A DNA stretch of 64,000 nucleotides from Haloarcula pelagica (GCF_030127105.1 NZ_CP126161.1:3348001-3412000); one strand, 5' to 3'. Positions 32,914-42,133 are shown, numbered from the stretch's first letter. The notes: a model not told the origin generated them from the letters alone. Translations and numbers: made by a program.

Positions 32914-33852
32914 TCACTCCAGCGGTTCGGCCGCGTCCTGCTCGACGAGGGGGTCGGCGTTGTCGGCCGGCAGCGTCACCACGTCGTCGGCCGAGAGGTC
33001 GTACTCGCGCTGGTCGACGCCGAGTATCTCGCCCACGTCGGCCGTGATCCGGACCGTCCGGCGGTCGACGGTCGTCTCGCCGCCGTCCGGTTCCGGCCGC
33101 GGGTCGGCCGTGGAGTGGGCGGCCGATTCGCCCCGCGGGTCCGACTCCGACGGCGGGGACTGCTCGGGTGGCTCGTCGTCCGCGACGACTGCGGCCTCGT
33201 GTGCCGGCCGGTCGGTGCCGTCGTCGGTCCCCGAGGCGGCGTCGGGACCGTCGTCGGACCGGCCCGAATCACCGCCCATCAGGTCCGCCGCGTCGACGCT
33301 CGGCTCTGGTGTCTGTTCGGAACTGGGCTCGTCCGGCTCCGCGGTCCCCGTCTCCCGATCCGCCGTCGGCGACCGCTGTTCGGTCCCGCCCGTCGATTCC
33401 GCACTCGCGTCGGCGCTCCCGGTGTCCGGGCTGGACTGTTGCCCGTCGACGGCCCCGGTGGGGGCCTCGCCGGCGATGACATCCAGCACGTGCTGGCGGT
33501 TGTCCTCGATCGCCGTCACGAGCGTCTCGAACAGGCCCCGTTCCTCCTGTGTCAGTCCGCCGTCCTCGGTAGGCATGTCCGCCGCCGCCAGCGAGGCCAT
33601 CTTGACGATCTTCCCGACACGGCGCTCGTAGATCGCCTCGACGGTCTGTTCGGCGGTCTTGATGTCGTCGGTGAGGCGGTTGACCTCCGGGGCGTCGAAT
33701 GGGTCCTCGGCGCGTTCGGCCGCGCGCTCGCGCTCCTCCCGGAGCTGGTTGACGAACTGGCCAGCCTCCTCGTAGAACGTGGGGCGCAGCTGCTGGAGCT
33801 GGTCCGTCTGGCGCTCCCGGGACTGCACCGACTGGAGTTCGTCGAGGTTCAT
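32914..33852 (-). CDS. GINS complex subunit Gins51 (haloarchaeal)
   Basis: 312 aa. N-terminal helical GINS A domain (1-~110, 'MNLDELQSVQSRERQTDQLQ', 'RRVGKIVKMASLAA'), a long acidic Ser/Glu/Asp-rich linker (~115-255) and a short C-terminal B domain (~256-312, 'RTVRITADVGEILGVDQREY'). GINS links MCM and Cdc45/RecJ at the replication fork and contacts primase. The start overlaps the priS stop (ATGA), the conserved archaeal priS-gins arrangement, which strongly supports the call. Only one GINS type is typical of haloarchaea, acting as a homotetramer. Confidence 0.88.
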   Translation of the reverse strand: MNLDELQSVQSRERQTDQLQQLRPTFYEEAGQFVNQLREERERAAERAEDPFDAPEVNRLTDDIKTAEQTVEAIYERRVGKIVKMASLAAADMPTEDGGLTQEERGLFETLVTAIEDNRQHVLDVIAGEAPTGAVDGQQSSPDTGSADASAESTGGTEQRSPTADRETGTAEPDEPSSEQTPEPSVDAADLMGGDSGRSDDGPDAASGTDDGTDRPAHEAAVVADDEPPEQSPPSESDPRGESAAHSTADPRPEPDGGETTVDRRTVRITADVGEILGVDQREYDLSADDVVTLPADNADPLVEQDAAEPLE

Positions 33853-35027
33853 TCCTGGCTTTTCTCGGCTCTGCCGCGGGCCATCAGGAAGACGCCCACG
33901 GCCTCTGGTACCGTTACCTCTCTTTCCTCCAGTGTAAAAGTATCGCCGTCGAGCTCGACCCGGCCGCCGTCTGTCACTTCGACGGTGATCTCGTGGCCGC
34001 GGAACGTCTCGGGCACCGCATCGACCAGCGGATCGAAGGCGTCGATCTCGTCGCGGTCGATCCGTCTGACCGCCAGTCCGCTCCCGCCGTGGAGCGATCC
34101 CGGGAGTCTGATCAGCCGGTTGGTGTCCGTCGTCACCGGTTCGTCGATCGGCGCGTTGTCGGCCGCGACGGCCTCGTGGACGACGAGTTTCGCCAGTTGG
34201 AACACCGCCGGGTGGACATCGATGTTGCCGGCTTCGAGTTCCTCGTAGTTGTTCCGGGCCGCGGTGAGGGCGGCCTCGGCTTTCCCCTCGCCGATCCGGT
34301 CGTACTCCCGGAGCCGTGCGACGGCCTCGCTTTCCTCCATCGCGAGCACCTCGTCGAACAGCGAGAGGAGGTGTCGGTGGGCGCGGGCGCTCCACCCGCC
34401 GCTGGTGTCGAGCAGCCGTTTCTGTGCCGGACTGGACCGCCCGGCGGTCCCCGCGACGGCCTCGGCCGAGACGAGTTCGTCGAACTCCAGTCCGATCCCG
34501 CGGACGTAGTCGACGATCTCGCGGCGAGCGTTCCGTTCCAGTGGCTTGACACCCTCGTCGCGGACGTGGACGTGGTAGCCCCGCCCGCCCGAGAAGACGA
34601 CTGTCAGATCCTCGAAACCGAAGTCGTCTTCGAGGAAGTCGAGCAACCTGAGTAAGGCGTCCTTACACTTCGCGAGCATCTCGGCGTAGCTGTCCTCGCC
34701 GAGCGTGACCGACGGCAGGTGGTCGGCGTCCAGGTCGAAGACGAGGTCGGACGAGCGCCACCCTTTCGCGCTCATCTGGGAGGCGCTTGGGTCGTCGTAC
34801 CGACCGGCCGAGAAGTAGACGTGTCGGGGGCGGTCGCGTCCGAGGAACCCCTCGATGTCACCCAGGTCAAGCAGCGACTCGTGGCGGATCATCGTCTCCC
34901 CCGGACCCTCCGTCCACGGGATGTACCCCCACTCGCGCTCGTTCGCGGCCGGCGGCGGCGTCACCGACGCCTGTCGGTAGTGGTCGCCAAAGCGGCCTCT
35001 GAGATAGGTACGGGTCCGCCCTTCCAT
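33849..35027 (-). CDS. priS: DNA primase small (catalytic) subunit PriS
   Basis: 392 aa, normal length. The catalytic aspartates are in 'DLVFDLDADHLP' (D98, D100), and 'VFSGGRGYHVHVRDEGV' is the second active-site block. It makes RNA primers with PriL for replication. Zinc-binding and helical regions fill the middle. It overlaps Gins51 by 4 bp downstream, forming a replication operon. Confidence 0.95.
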   Translation of the reverse strand: MEGRTRTYLRGRFGDHYRQASVTPPPAANEREWGYIPWTEGPGETMIRHESLLDLGDIEGFLGRDRPRHVYFSAGRYDDPSASQMSAKGWRSSDLVFDLDADHLPSVTLGEDSYAEMLAKCKDALLRLLDFLEDDFGFEDLTVVFSGGRGYHVHVRDEGVKPLERNARREIVDYVRGIGLEFDELVSAEAVAGTAGRSSPAQKRLLDTSGGWSARAHRHLLSLFDEVLAMEESEAVARLREYDRIGEGKAEAALTAARNNYEELEAGNIDVHPAVFQLAKLVVHEAVAADNAPIDEPVTTDTNRLIRLPGSLHGGSGLAVRRIDRDEIDAFDPLVDAVPETFRGHEITVEVTDGGRVELDGDTFTLEEREVTVPEAVGVFLMARGRAEKSQE

Positions 35028-35066
35028 CGGCTACCGGGTTGGGGTGGTCGACTCAAAAGGGTTCCC

Positions 35067-35546
35067 TTACCTGCGCAGTAGGTTCGTCAGTTTCTCCGTA
35101 ATGGAGTCCTCGCCGAGTTTCAGGTAGTAGGCGTCGCCGCCGTCCTCGTAGTAGTCGTCGATCCGGCGTCGGACCTCGAAGCCGATGTGCGTGTAGAACT
35201 CGATGGCCTCCCGGTTGGTCGTTCGGGCGTGACAGGTCACACTCCCGTAGTCCTCGGCCACGCGGGCGACCAGGCGCTTCCCGAACCCGTGGCCACGGTA
35301 GTCGCTGTCGACGGCCAGAAAGAGGATGTAACCGTCGCGTCGGACCGACGCGAACCCGACCAGTCGGTCCTCAGAGCGGTCGATGTAGAGGTAGACCCGG
35401 GACCGCCGGTAGGCGTTCTGGAAGAAGCCCCGCCGCTGTCTGAGGACCCCCTCGGACTCGCGGATCGACTCCTTGAGGCGCCAGGCTGCACCGACGTAGT
35501 CGTCGTCCCCTCTGTCGACGACCTGTGTTTCGACGTTGACGCTCAC
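35067..35546 (-). CDS. GNAT-family N-acetyltransferase
   Basis: 159 aa. The acetyl-CoA loop 'DSDYRGHGFGKRLVARV' with R/Q-x-x-G-x-G/A and the final 'NREAIEFYTHIGFEVRRRI' are typical GNAT motifs. Start assigned to GTG 35546 (reads MSVNVETQVV), because a TATA-like 'TTATATT' (35572-35578) sits ~28 bp upstream; GTG 35552 is possible. Substrate unknown. Confidence 0.82.
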   Translation of the reverse strand: MSVNVETQVVDRGDDDYVGAAWRLKESIRESEGVLRQRRGFFQNAYRRSRVYLYIDRSEDRLVGFASVRRDGYILFLAVDSDYRGHGFGKRLVARVAEDYGSVTCHARTTNREAIEFYTHIGFEVRRRIDDYYEDGGDAYYLKLGEDSITEKLTNLLRR

Positions 35547-35678
35547 TGCCACGTCTATAGCAGTGGGGCGAATATAATTCCACCGACGGCGCCGAATACC
35601 GGGGATCTCAGTCGCGTACACGGTCACGCAGTTTTCGCGGTCAGACAGGGTTAGGTGTCTTCGGCCCGTGGGTTGGGT

Positions 35679-36776
35679 ATGTCCGTTGTGCTGTCTACCG
35701 GTGGTCTCGGCCTGCCGGGGCTGTGGGCGGCGCTCGCCCGGCGACCGCTGGCCCACGTCGACTACGTCACCGACGGTCCCGGGGCCGCGATCGACGCCGT
35801 CCAGTTCGCCCTCGAAGTACTCTCGAACCCGTTCAACGCAGCCGTACTCGCGGTGTCGGCCCTCGCTGTGGCCGGCGGGGCGGCGGCGTACCTCTGGGTG
35901 CGACCGACGATCACCGACATCGTCATCCTCCGGGAGAAACTCGCGGGCTACACCGACCTCGTCCCGTGGATGATCCGCCTGAGCGTCGGGCTTCCGCTCG
36001 TCGGGGCGGGCTTTCAGGGGTATCTGTTCGCGCCCACGATCACTTTCGACACGGCCGCGAACCCTCTGGTCAGGCTCCTGTTTATCGGGCTCGGCTTTTT
36101 CATCCTGTTCGGGCTGGCGACCCGCATCGTCTCCGCTATCGGGCTCGGAACGTACGTCTCTGCGCTGTTTCTCGATCCTGGGGTCGTCCTCGCGCTAGAG
36201 TACGTGCCCGCCTTCGTCGCGCTACTGATCCTGGGGGGCGGACGGCCCAGTGCCGACGACATGCTCCAGGCCGTCGCCAGTACCGAGGGAACCTACTACG
36301 GGCGCGTCGACCCGGTCCATCTCCTCAAGGGGTTCCTCGACCGGCGCACCCAACCGTACCGCCGGTTCGTCCCGACGATCGTCCGGGTCGGCATGGGCCT
36401 GTCGTTCATCTATCTCGGGTTGATCCAGAAGCTCGCCCAGCCGGGCAGCGGCCTGCTCGTGGTCGAGAAGTACGATCTGACCGCGGTCGTCCCGGTCGAC
36501 CCGGGGCTGTGGGTGCTCGGTGCCGGACTGACCGAGATCGCGGTCGGCGTGGCGCTGATCGTCGGGCTGTTCACGCGCGGGGCCGCCGCCGCGTCGTTCG
36601 TCCTCTTTACGACCACGCTGTTCGGGCTTCCGGACGACCCGGTACTGGCACACGTCGCGTTGTTCGGCCTCGCTTCGGCGATCTTCACGATGGGGGCCGG
36701 ACCGCTCTCGCTGGACTACGCGATCGGACGCCCCGCCGAGGAACCCGACGAGAGCGCGGGCCTCGCGGCCGACTGA
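35679..36776 (+). CDS. DoxX-like multi-pass membrane protein
   Basis: 365 aa. About nine hydrophobic helices. The second half ('RVGMGLSFIYLGLIQKLAQP', 'EIAVGVALIVGLFTRGAA') looks like the DoxX/DoxD family of membrane redox proteins, and the first half looks like a duplicated copy ('IRLSVGLPLVGAGFQGYL', 'FGLATRIVSAIGLGTYVS'). Start ATG 35679 fits better than TTG/GTG further upstream. It converges on the pilin gene with a 1-bp gap. Partner and reaction unknown. Confidence 0.78.
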   Translation: MSVVLSTGGLGLPGLWAALARRPLAHVDYVTDGPGAAIDAVQFALEVLSNPFNAAVLAVSALAVAGGAAAYLWVRPTITDIVILREKLAGYTDLVPWMIRLSVGLPLVGAGFQGYLFAPTITFDTAANPLVRLLFIGLGFFILFGLATRIVSAIGLGTYVSALFLDPGVVLALEYVPAFVALLILGGGRPSADDMLQAVASTEGTYYGRVDPVHLLKGFLDRRTQPYRRFVPTIVRVGMGLSFIYLGLIQKLAQPGSGLLVVEKYDLTAVVPVDPGLWVLGAGLTEIAVGVALIVGLFTRGAAAASFVLFTTTLFGLPDDPVLAHVALFGLASAIFTMGAGPLSLDYAIGRPAEEPDESAGLAAD

Positions 36777-36777
36777 G

Positions 36778-37209
36778 TCAGCCGCCCGACCACTCGTCGA
36801 GTTGCGTCCGGTTCCCGCTCGTGTTGTAGTAGATCGTGACTGTGTCCTGCTGGGCCACGCCGGCGCCGTAGGCGTTGCCCGAACTCAACTGCGCGATGTC
36901 ACCCGGACCGACCAGCGCCGACTCGTTCGTGTTCGCTACTTCCGCCCAGGTGACCGTGTTCTGTGGCCCTTCGAGTTCGAGCGTGCCGGCCTCGAACTCG
37001 TCGCCCTGGCTGTGGGTGATCAACAGGAGGCTGCTGTCGCCGACGTAGTCGAACGTGAAGTTCGCCTGCGGGCCGGCGTCGGCCTGGGTGTCGAACACCA
37101 GCACGCTCAGCCCGACCGTCGCCGTCATCACGATGGTCATCCCGACGAGCACTGCGACGCCGATCGATTCGGACATCCCGACCGAGTCGCGCCAGAACTG
37201 GCCTCCCAT
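36778..37209 (-). CDS. archaeal type IV pilin-like protein (Pilin_N domain)
   Basis: 143 aa. A short charged start, then 'SESIGVAVLVGMTIVMTATV', the N-terminal hydrophobic helix of archaeal type IV pilins (PibD-processed class III signal), then a beta-rich extracellular domain with Asn-X-Thr/Ser sites. It could be a minor adhesion pilin. ATG 37209 fits a TATA-like at 37241-37247; ATG 37176 is an alternative. It is divergent from the eIF2B-like gene. Confidence 0.8.
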   Translation of the reverse strand: MGGQFWRDSVGMSESIGVAVLVGMTIVMTATVGLSVLVFDTQADAGPQANFTFDYVGDSSLLLITHSQGDEFEAGTLELEGPQNTVTWAEVANTNESALVGPGDIAQLSSGNAYGAGVAQQDTVTIYYNTSGNRTQLDEWSGG

Positions 37210-37240
37210 TGGTGGTTGTCGGCCACGTACGCGAGCCCGC

Positions 37241-37276
37241 CTAAAGACCCTTCGGCCCAGGGGGAAGACACATATC
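37241..37276. promoter_or_regulatory. divergent TATA-like elements for pilin and eIF2B-like genes
   Basis: CTAAAGA (minus TCTTTAG) at 37241-37247 serves the pilin start at 37209, and ACATATC at 37270-37276 serves the start at 37299. Each is 23-32 bp from its ATG, so both messages should be nearly leaderless. Confidence 0.5.
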
Positions 37277-37298
37277 GGTCCGGGACACAGCCCTCAAC

Positions 37299-38150
37299 AT
37301 GATAGACGAGACCGTCGAGCAGATCGAGGAGATGCAGACCCACAGCTCATCGGTCGTCGCCGTCAAGGCCGCCGAGGCGCTGCAGACGCTCACCGAGCGG
37401 GACTATCCCACCGTCGACGAGTATCTCCGGGCGCTCGAACGGAACAGTAGCGCACTCCGTCGTGCCAACCCCTCCCACGCGTCGCTGTACACGACCCAGC
37501 GACGGATCGTCCAGGAGGTGACCGAGGCGGACCCGGGCGATGTCGAGACAGCGAAAGAACTGACCCGGTCGGCCGTCGACGCCGTCGTCCGAGATGTCGA
37601 GACGGCAAAGGAGGAAGCCGCCGCGCGGGCGGCCGACCTCATCGTCGACCACGACGTATTGTTCACCCACGAGTACTCCTCAACGGTCCTGGACGCCATC
37701 GACAGGGCGCTGGCCGATGGGGCGTCCTTCGAGGTGTACGTCACCGAGTCCAGACCGCGCTACATCGGCCGGAAGGCGGCCCGGAAACTCGCCGACCGTG
37801 ACGGCGTCGACGTGACGCTCATCGTCGACAGCGCCGCCGGCCACTACCTCCCGGAGGCCGACCGCGTGCTCGTCGGGATGGACTGTATCGTCGAGGGGAC
37901 GCTGTACAACCGGGTCGGGACCTACCCCATCGCGGCGACGGCCGCCGACGTGGGTGTCCCGGTCACCGTCGTCGGGGCGGCCGCAAAGTTCGCCGAGGGG
38001 GCCTTCGCCTTCGAGAACGATTTCCGGTCCCCGACCGAAGTGATGCGGGAGCCTGCAGAAGGGTTCACCGTCGCCAACCCGGCCTACGACGCGACGCCGA
38101 CGCGATTGCTCGATTCGGTCGTCACCGACGAGGGCGTCACCGAGTACTGA
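37299..38150 (+). CDS. eIF2B-alpha/ribose-1,5-bisphosphate isomerase-like protein
   Basis: 283 aa, helical N-terminal domain and Rossmann-like C-terminal domain of the eIF2B-alpha/MtnA/R15P-isomerase family. The catalytic Asp of the isomerases is kept (D195 in 'LVGMDCIVEGTLYNRVGT'), but where isomerases have Cys in a T-x-C-x-S type loop this protein has 'FTHEYSSTV' (E125-Y126). Either chemistry differs or it is a non-isomerase relative. In haloarchaea a ribose-1,5-bisphosphate role in nucleoside breakdown is the usual proposal. Confidence 0.8.
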   Translation: MIDETVEQIEEMQTHSSSVVAVKAAEALQTLTERDYPTVDEYLRALERNSSALRRANPSHASLYTTQRRIVQEVTEADPGDVETAKELTRSAVDAVVRDVETAKEEAAARAADLIVDHDVLFTHEYSSTVLDAIDRALADGASFEVYVTESRPRYIGRKAARKLADRDGVDVTLIVDSAAGHYLPEADRVLVGMDCIVEGTLYNRVGTYPIAATAADVGVPVTVVGAAAKFAEGAFAFENDFRSPTEVMREPAEGFTVANPAYDATPTRLLDSVVTDEGVTEY

Positions 38151-38152
38151 AC

Positions 38153-38347
38153 TTACCGGTCTGTCACGACAGCGTCACAGACCGGGCAGTAGCGCCGCTC
38201 GCGGTCCTCGTCCCGGCGGAGCAGCCAGTCGCCACCCACCGGACTCTCGTGCCCGCACTCGGCACAGAACAGCACGCCTTTCTGGCGAGCCTGGGACGGA
38301 CCCCCGGACTGTGCCCGGTCGAGCGAGTAGGTATCGGTGGCAGTCAT
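38153..38347 (-). CDS. small zinc-ribbon protein, haloarchaeal
   Basis: 64 aa. Two CxxC knuckles, 'CAECGHE' (C28, C31) and 'CPVCDAV' (C54, C57), form a single zinc ribbon. ATG 38347 is chosen over GTG 38350 because of a TATA-like 'GTATTTC' ~30 bp upstream. Function unknown; such proteins may bind nucleic acid or be partner modules. It ends 2 bp from the stop of the convergent eIF2B-like gene. Confidence 0.75.
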   Translation of the reverse strand: MTATDTYSLDRAQSGGPSQARQKGVLFCAECGHESPVGGDWLLRRDEDRERRYCPVCDAVVTDR

Positions 38348-38460
38348 CACTGTAACACAGTTCCTCTACCGGGAAATACCTGTTGGGGAATTGTTTGATT
38401 ATTCAGTCACGTCTGGCCCGAACGTTTAGTAACGACCCTGATAAACCAACATGCATAGTC

Positions 38461-39195
38461 TTACATGTACATTCTATCGTCGGGCATCACGTCTTCCTCC
38501 GCCGCGTCCAGTCGCTCGGCCAGCGCCTGATAGTGGGCCTCGACGTTCGCGGCGAACGCCTCCAACGGCCCGGTGTCGGTATCGAGATCGTGGGCGGCGG
38601 CCAGCGCGTCGAGCAGGCGCAGTGCCGCTGGGGCGTCGGGTGCTTGCGCGTGAACGGGCGTGGTGAAGACGCCTACGTCGAGCGGGTCCCGTTCGATCCC
38701 GCGGTCGAGCAGTTCGGCCGGCAGACCGTCCAGAAAACCGTTCCCCATCGGTCGGATGTCGGTCCCGTCGAGGAACGACGCTCTGTACCCCTCGGTCGCG
38801 ATGTAGAACGGAACGTGGTCGTCCGGGCCGTGTGCCATCGGGACACCCGACAGCACCGCCACTGTCTCGGTCTCGGCCGTGTGACAGAGCGCCTCGATCG
38901 CGTCGGCGACGCCAGCGGCCGCGTCGACGGTCACCATCCGCTCGCCGACGACCACGCCGAACGACCGCTCGTCGTCGACGTACAGCCGAGTGTGGTGTCG
39001 CGGCACGCCGTCCCGGAACGGTGTGATCGGCGGCGGCCCGCCACCGGTCAGGTAGCCTACCTGCTCCATCGGACGCTGATCGGTGAGGTAGTCGACGGCG
39101 GTCAGCCCGGCCAACCCGTACGCCGAGACACCGACGACGAGCGTATCGACCGATTCGACAGATTCACCGAGTTCGAACCGCGGAGTCTCAGCCAT
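38461..39195 (-). CDS. PAC2-family protein (proteasome assembly chaperone-like)
   Basis: 244 aa. Start 'DTLVVGVSAYGLAGLTAVDYL' and 'VAVLSGVPMAHG' match the PAC2 fold found in archaeal and eukaryotic proteasome chaperone-like proteins. The C-terminus is helical and acidic. Archaeal PAC2 proteins are thought to assist 20S assembly or to act as carboxylate-amine ligase-like scaffolds; role here inferred from family only. It is divergent from the MscS gene. Confidence 0.85.
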   Translation of the reverse strand: MAETPRFELGESVESVDTLVVGVSAYGLAGLTAVDYLTDQRPMEQVGYLTGGGPPPITPFRDGVPRHHTRLYVDDERSFGVVVGERMVTVDAAAGVADAIEALCHTAETETVAVLSGVPMAHGPDDHVPFYIATEGYRASFLDGTDIRPMGNGFLDGLPAELLDRGIERDPLDVGVFTTPVHAQAPDAPAALRLLDALAAAHDLDTDTGPLEAFAANVEAHYQALAERLDAAEEDVMPDDRMYM

Positions 39196-39272
39196 ACCGT
39201 CCCCTCAGTGGGCGCGTGCTAATCAATTACGGAGGGGGAACGTTTTTCTCGGGTGGTCGTACACAGATAGAT

Positions 39273-40265
39273 ATGGCCGCTGTCCCGTTGTTACAGGCGA
39301 CGCCGACCCCCGATCCGTCGGCCACGACGTTTGGCGGCCTGCTCCCGGTCCCGATCCCGCTGTGGCTCGGCCAGATCCTCCAGACGCTCGTGGTGCTGGC
39401 CGGGGCGTATCTCGCCTCGCGGTTGGTCGTGCAACTCCTGGGCCGCCGGGTCGCACAGCGATTCAAACGGCCGAGTCTGACCCGGACGGTGCTCCGTAGC
39501 ATCCGCGTGAGCGTCTTCCTGCTCGCCCTGCTCTCGATTATGAACATCTGGGGGCTCAACATCGGCGAGATCGGGCTCTCTGTCGCCGTGTTCTCGGCGG
39601 TCATCGGTGTCATCGTCGCGCCGATCGTCGGGAGTTTCGTCTCCGGCGTGTTCCTGCTCGCGGACCAGCCCTACGAGATCGGCGACATGGTCGAACTCTC
39701 GGACGCGGACCAGCGGGGGTTCGTCGAGGACATCACGCTTCGACACACGAAGATATTCACTCTCGACAACACGTTCCTGGTCATCCCCAACGGTTCGATG
39801 CGGGAACGGGACGTGGTGAACTACTCCGCCGAGGACTCACGGACGCGACTCTCGCTGGACGTGCTGGTCACCTACGAGAGCGACATCGACGAGGCGCGCC
39901 GGCTCGTCGAGGAGGCCGCACGCGAGGTCGACAACGTCATCGGCGGCGGGCCGAACATCCGGATCGGCTCGGCCCGGTACCCGTCCGCGCCGACGGCGTA
40001 CATCAACACCTTCGGCGACCACGGCGTCCTCCTGACGCTTCGGTACTGGGTCACCGAACCGTACAAACTGCTCGCGGCCCGCTCGAAGGTCCAGACGAAC
40101 GTCTGGGCTCGGCTGGACGACGCCGACGTGGAGATCGCCTACCCCCACTCACATCTGTACTTCGACGACACGAGCGGTCAGCTCCAGGTTTCGATGGACG
40201 GGCAGGCGGAACAACCGCCCGATCCGGCTCAGTTCTCCGAGGACGCCGAGTACCGCGAGGGCTGA
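39273..40265 (+). CDS. MscS-family mechanosensitive ion channel
   Basis: 330 aa. Three or four helices, the pore-lining helix region 'LSVAVFSAVIGVIVAPIVGS', then the beta domain 'ADQPYEIGDMVELSDADQRG' and 'IPNGSMRERDVVNYS' diagnostic of MscS. It releases solutes during hypo-osmotic shock, important for a halophile. ATG 39273 lies ~28 bp after a T-rich TATA-like element. Its last 37 bp overlap the end of the convergent Usp gene. Confidence 0.92.
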   Translation: MAAVPLLQATPTPDPSATTFGGLLPVPIPLWLGQILQTLVVLAGAYLASRLVVQLLGRRVAQRFKRPSLTRTVLRSIRVSVFLLALLSIMNIWGLNIGEIGLSVAVFSAVIGVIVAPIVGSFVSGVFLLADQPYEIGDMVELSDADQRGFVEDITLRHTKIFTLDNTFLVIPNGSMRERDVVNYSAEDSRTRLSLDVLVTYESDIDEARRLVEEAAREVDNVIGGGPNIRIGSARYPSAPTAYINTFGDHGVLLTLRYWVTEPYKLLAARSKVQTNVWARLDDADVEIAYPHSHLYFDDTSGQLQVSMDGQAEQPPDPAQFSEDAEYREG

Positions 40266-40669
40266 CTGTCGGGGCTGACGGTGACGATGTCACAGTCCAG
40301 TTCCTCCCGCAGGAACTGCTCGATGTTCGGATCGTCGACCAGCCGACGGATCATCTGGCGCCAGCGGCCGACCTGCTTGTCACCGATCACGACCACGTCG
40401 GCCTCCTGGGCCGCCACCTCGTCTAAGATCGTCTCCTCGACGAGCATCCCCGAGCGGACGACGTAGCGCGTCCGGGGGAGGTGACCGAACTCCTCTTCGA
40501 CGGTGGCTTTGAGTGCCGACCGCGAGACGGTCTGTCCGTTCTGATAGAGGTTGACGTGCAACACCGTGAGCGCGGCGTCGGTGGATTCGGCGATCCGGAT
40601 GGCTTCCGCGAGAGTGGCCCGCGAGTTCGCCGAGAGGGGATACCGGACCGGAACGACGACCTGTTTCAT
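40229..40669 (-). CDS. UspA-like universal stress protein
   Basis: 146 aa. Start 'QVVVPVRYPLSANSRATLAEA' and 'EADVVVIGDKQVGRWRQM' fit a Usp alpha/beta fold. The end lacks a clean G-2x-G-9x-G(S/T) ATP loop ('GDKQVGRWRQMIRRL...'), so it may be a non-ATP-binding Usp. Overlaps the MscS 3' end by 37 bp on the opposite strand. Confidence 0.8.
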   Translation of the reverse strand: MKQVVVPVRYPLSANSRATLAEAIRIAESTDAALTVLHVNLYQNGQTVSRSALKATVEEEFGHLPRTRYVVRSGMLVEETILDEVAAQEADVVVIGDKQVGRWRQMIRRLVDDPNIEQFLREELDCDIVTVSPDSQPSRYSASSEN

Positions 40670-40701
40670 TGCTCGCAGATTCGACTGCCGGGGTTAAATC
40701 C

Positions 40702-42062
40702 CTAGCGGCGTAGGACCCGCCCTTCGACGGACGGGTCGATACCGACTTCCCTGGCGTACGCCGCCAGCACCTCGTACTGAAGCCGTCCGGTTTCGACGCG
40801 ATGGGACTCGGTCAACACCGGGAACTCCATGGGCGAGGTGAGCAAGTAATCCGTCGTCGCCAGGGTGTACGTCCGGTCGTCCTCGACCGGGGAGCCGTCG
40901 ACGCTGAGCCGCTCCACGCGGCGCTTCTCGCGGTTCCAGACGACCTCGACGCCGCTGAGATGGGCGTGCCACCAGGCCGAATCACCGTAGTCGACGACCT
41001 GGCCGCTGGCCTGCCGGCACAGTCGCCGGAGTTCCGCGCCGGTGAGGCGGGCGACGACGACCGGTTCCTCGAACGGGACGACCGAGACGAGGTCGGCGAC
41101 CGTCACGGCCCCCGACAGCGGCGTCTCGTCGGTTCTGACCCCGCCGGCGTTCTGCAGGCCGATGTCCGCGCCCGTCTGCCAGCGATAGGCGTCCGCGACG
41201 AGGTTCCCGATCCGGCTCTCGCCGCCTTTGGTCGCCTGCCGGGACCGCGAGATCGGGTCCTCGACGTGGGCGACCGTCTCGGTCAGTCCGGACCGGGCGA
41301 GTCGCCCCTCGATGGCGCGGGCGACCGACTCGTCGTAGGCAGCCATCTCCTCGACCGTGCGGAACGCGGCAGCCGGCTCCGCCCCGTCGAGATCGACTTC
41401 GACCACGGTGTGCCCGTTCGACCCGGGCCGGGCCAGCAGCGTCCCGTCGACGTGTGTGATCCGCTGCTCGTGGACGTGGCCCCCGAGGATCACGTCCACG
41501 TCGCACTGGCTGGCGAGGTCGTCGTCGCCCCGACCGAGATGCGAGAGGACGACGACCCGCTCGGCGCCACGCGAACGCAGCGCCCCGGCGGCGTCTGCGA
41601 CGGCCGACACCGGGTCGGTGACCGAGAGGGCGCCGCTCCGGGACTCGTCGCCTCGGCGTCGGGGGTGGTGACGCCGACGAAGCCGACCCGCGTCCCGTCG
41701 ACGGTCCGGAGCGCCCAGGGTTCGGTCTCGTCCGCGGCGAAGCGGTTCCCATCCTCGCGGACGTTGGCCGTGAGCCACGTCTGTGGCGTCTTCCCGACGA
41801 TCGCCCTGGTCGCGTCGACGCCGTGATCGAAGTCGTGGTTCCCGAAGGTCTCGAAGGCCGGGTCGACCGCGCCGAACAGCTCAACTGACTGCTGTCCGTC
41901 GGTCACGAGCGAGAGGACACCCGGACCGGTGTTGTCGCCGGTCCCGACCAGCAGCGAGTCGGGGCCGTCGAGCGCGTTCAGCGCACCGGCCAGGCGGGCC
42001 AGGCGATCCGGGTCGTCGTAGGCGTTTTCCACGTCGGAGTAGTGGAGGAGCCGCGGACTCAT
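40702..42062 (-). pseudogene. 5'-nucleotidase/UshA-like metallophosphatase, frameshifted
   Basis: The N-terminal half (from ATG 42062: 'LLHYSDVENAYDD', 'VGTGDNTGPGV', 'FGNHDFDHG') and the C-terminal half ('VVVLSHLG', 'VILGGHVHEQR', 'GNLVADAYRWQTGADIGLQN') are adjacent but in different frames. The switch lies near 41620-41650, between 'GVTTPDAEATSPG' and 'GALSVTDPVSAV', and equals one missing base. Joined, they give ~453 aa with metallophosphatase plus 5'-nucleotidase C-terminal domains. Both halves keep high third-position GC and motifs, so it is either a recent mutation or a sequencing error. No signal peptide seen. Confidence 0.8.
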
Positions 42063-42133
42063 CGTCGGAGGGAGGGGGCCGAGGCGGATAGCCGTTCCGC
42101 AGTCGTTTAGCCGCTGGCGCGCCATCGGTCGGT

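Noticed and set aside
32914-34395. Longer start for Gins51 inside priS
   Set aside because: The extension would overlap priS by over 500 bp and is basic low-complexity; ATG 33852 overlaps the priS stop in the usual ATGA way.
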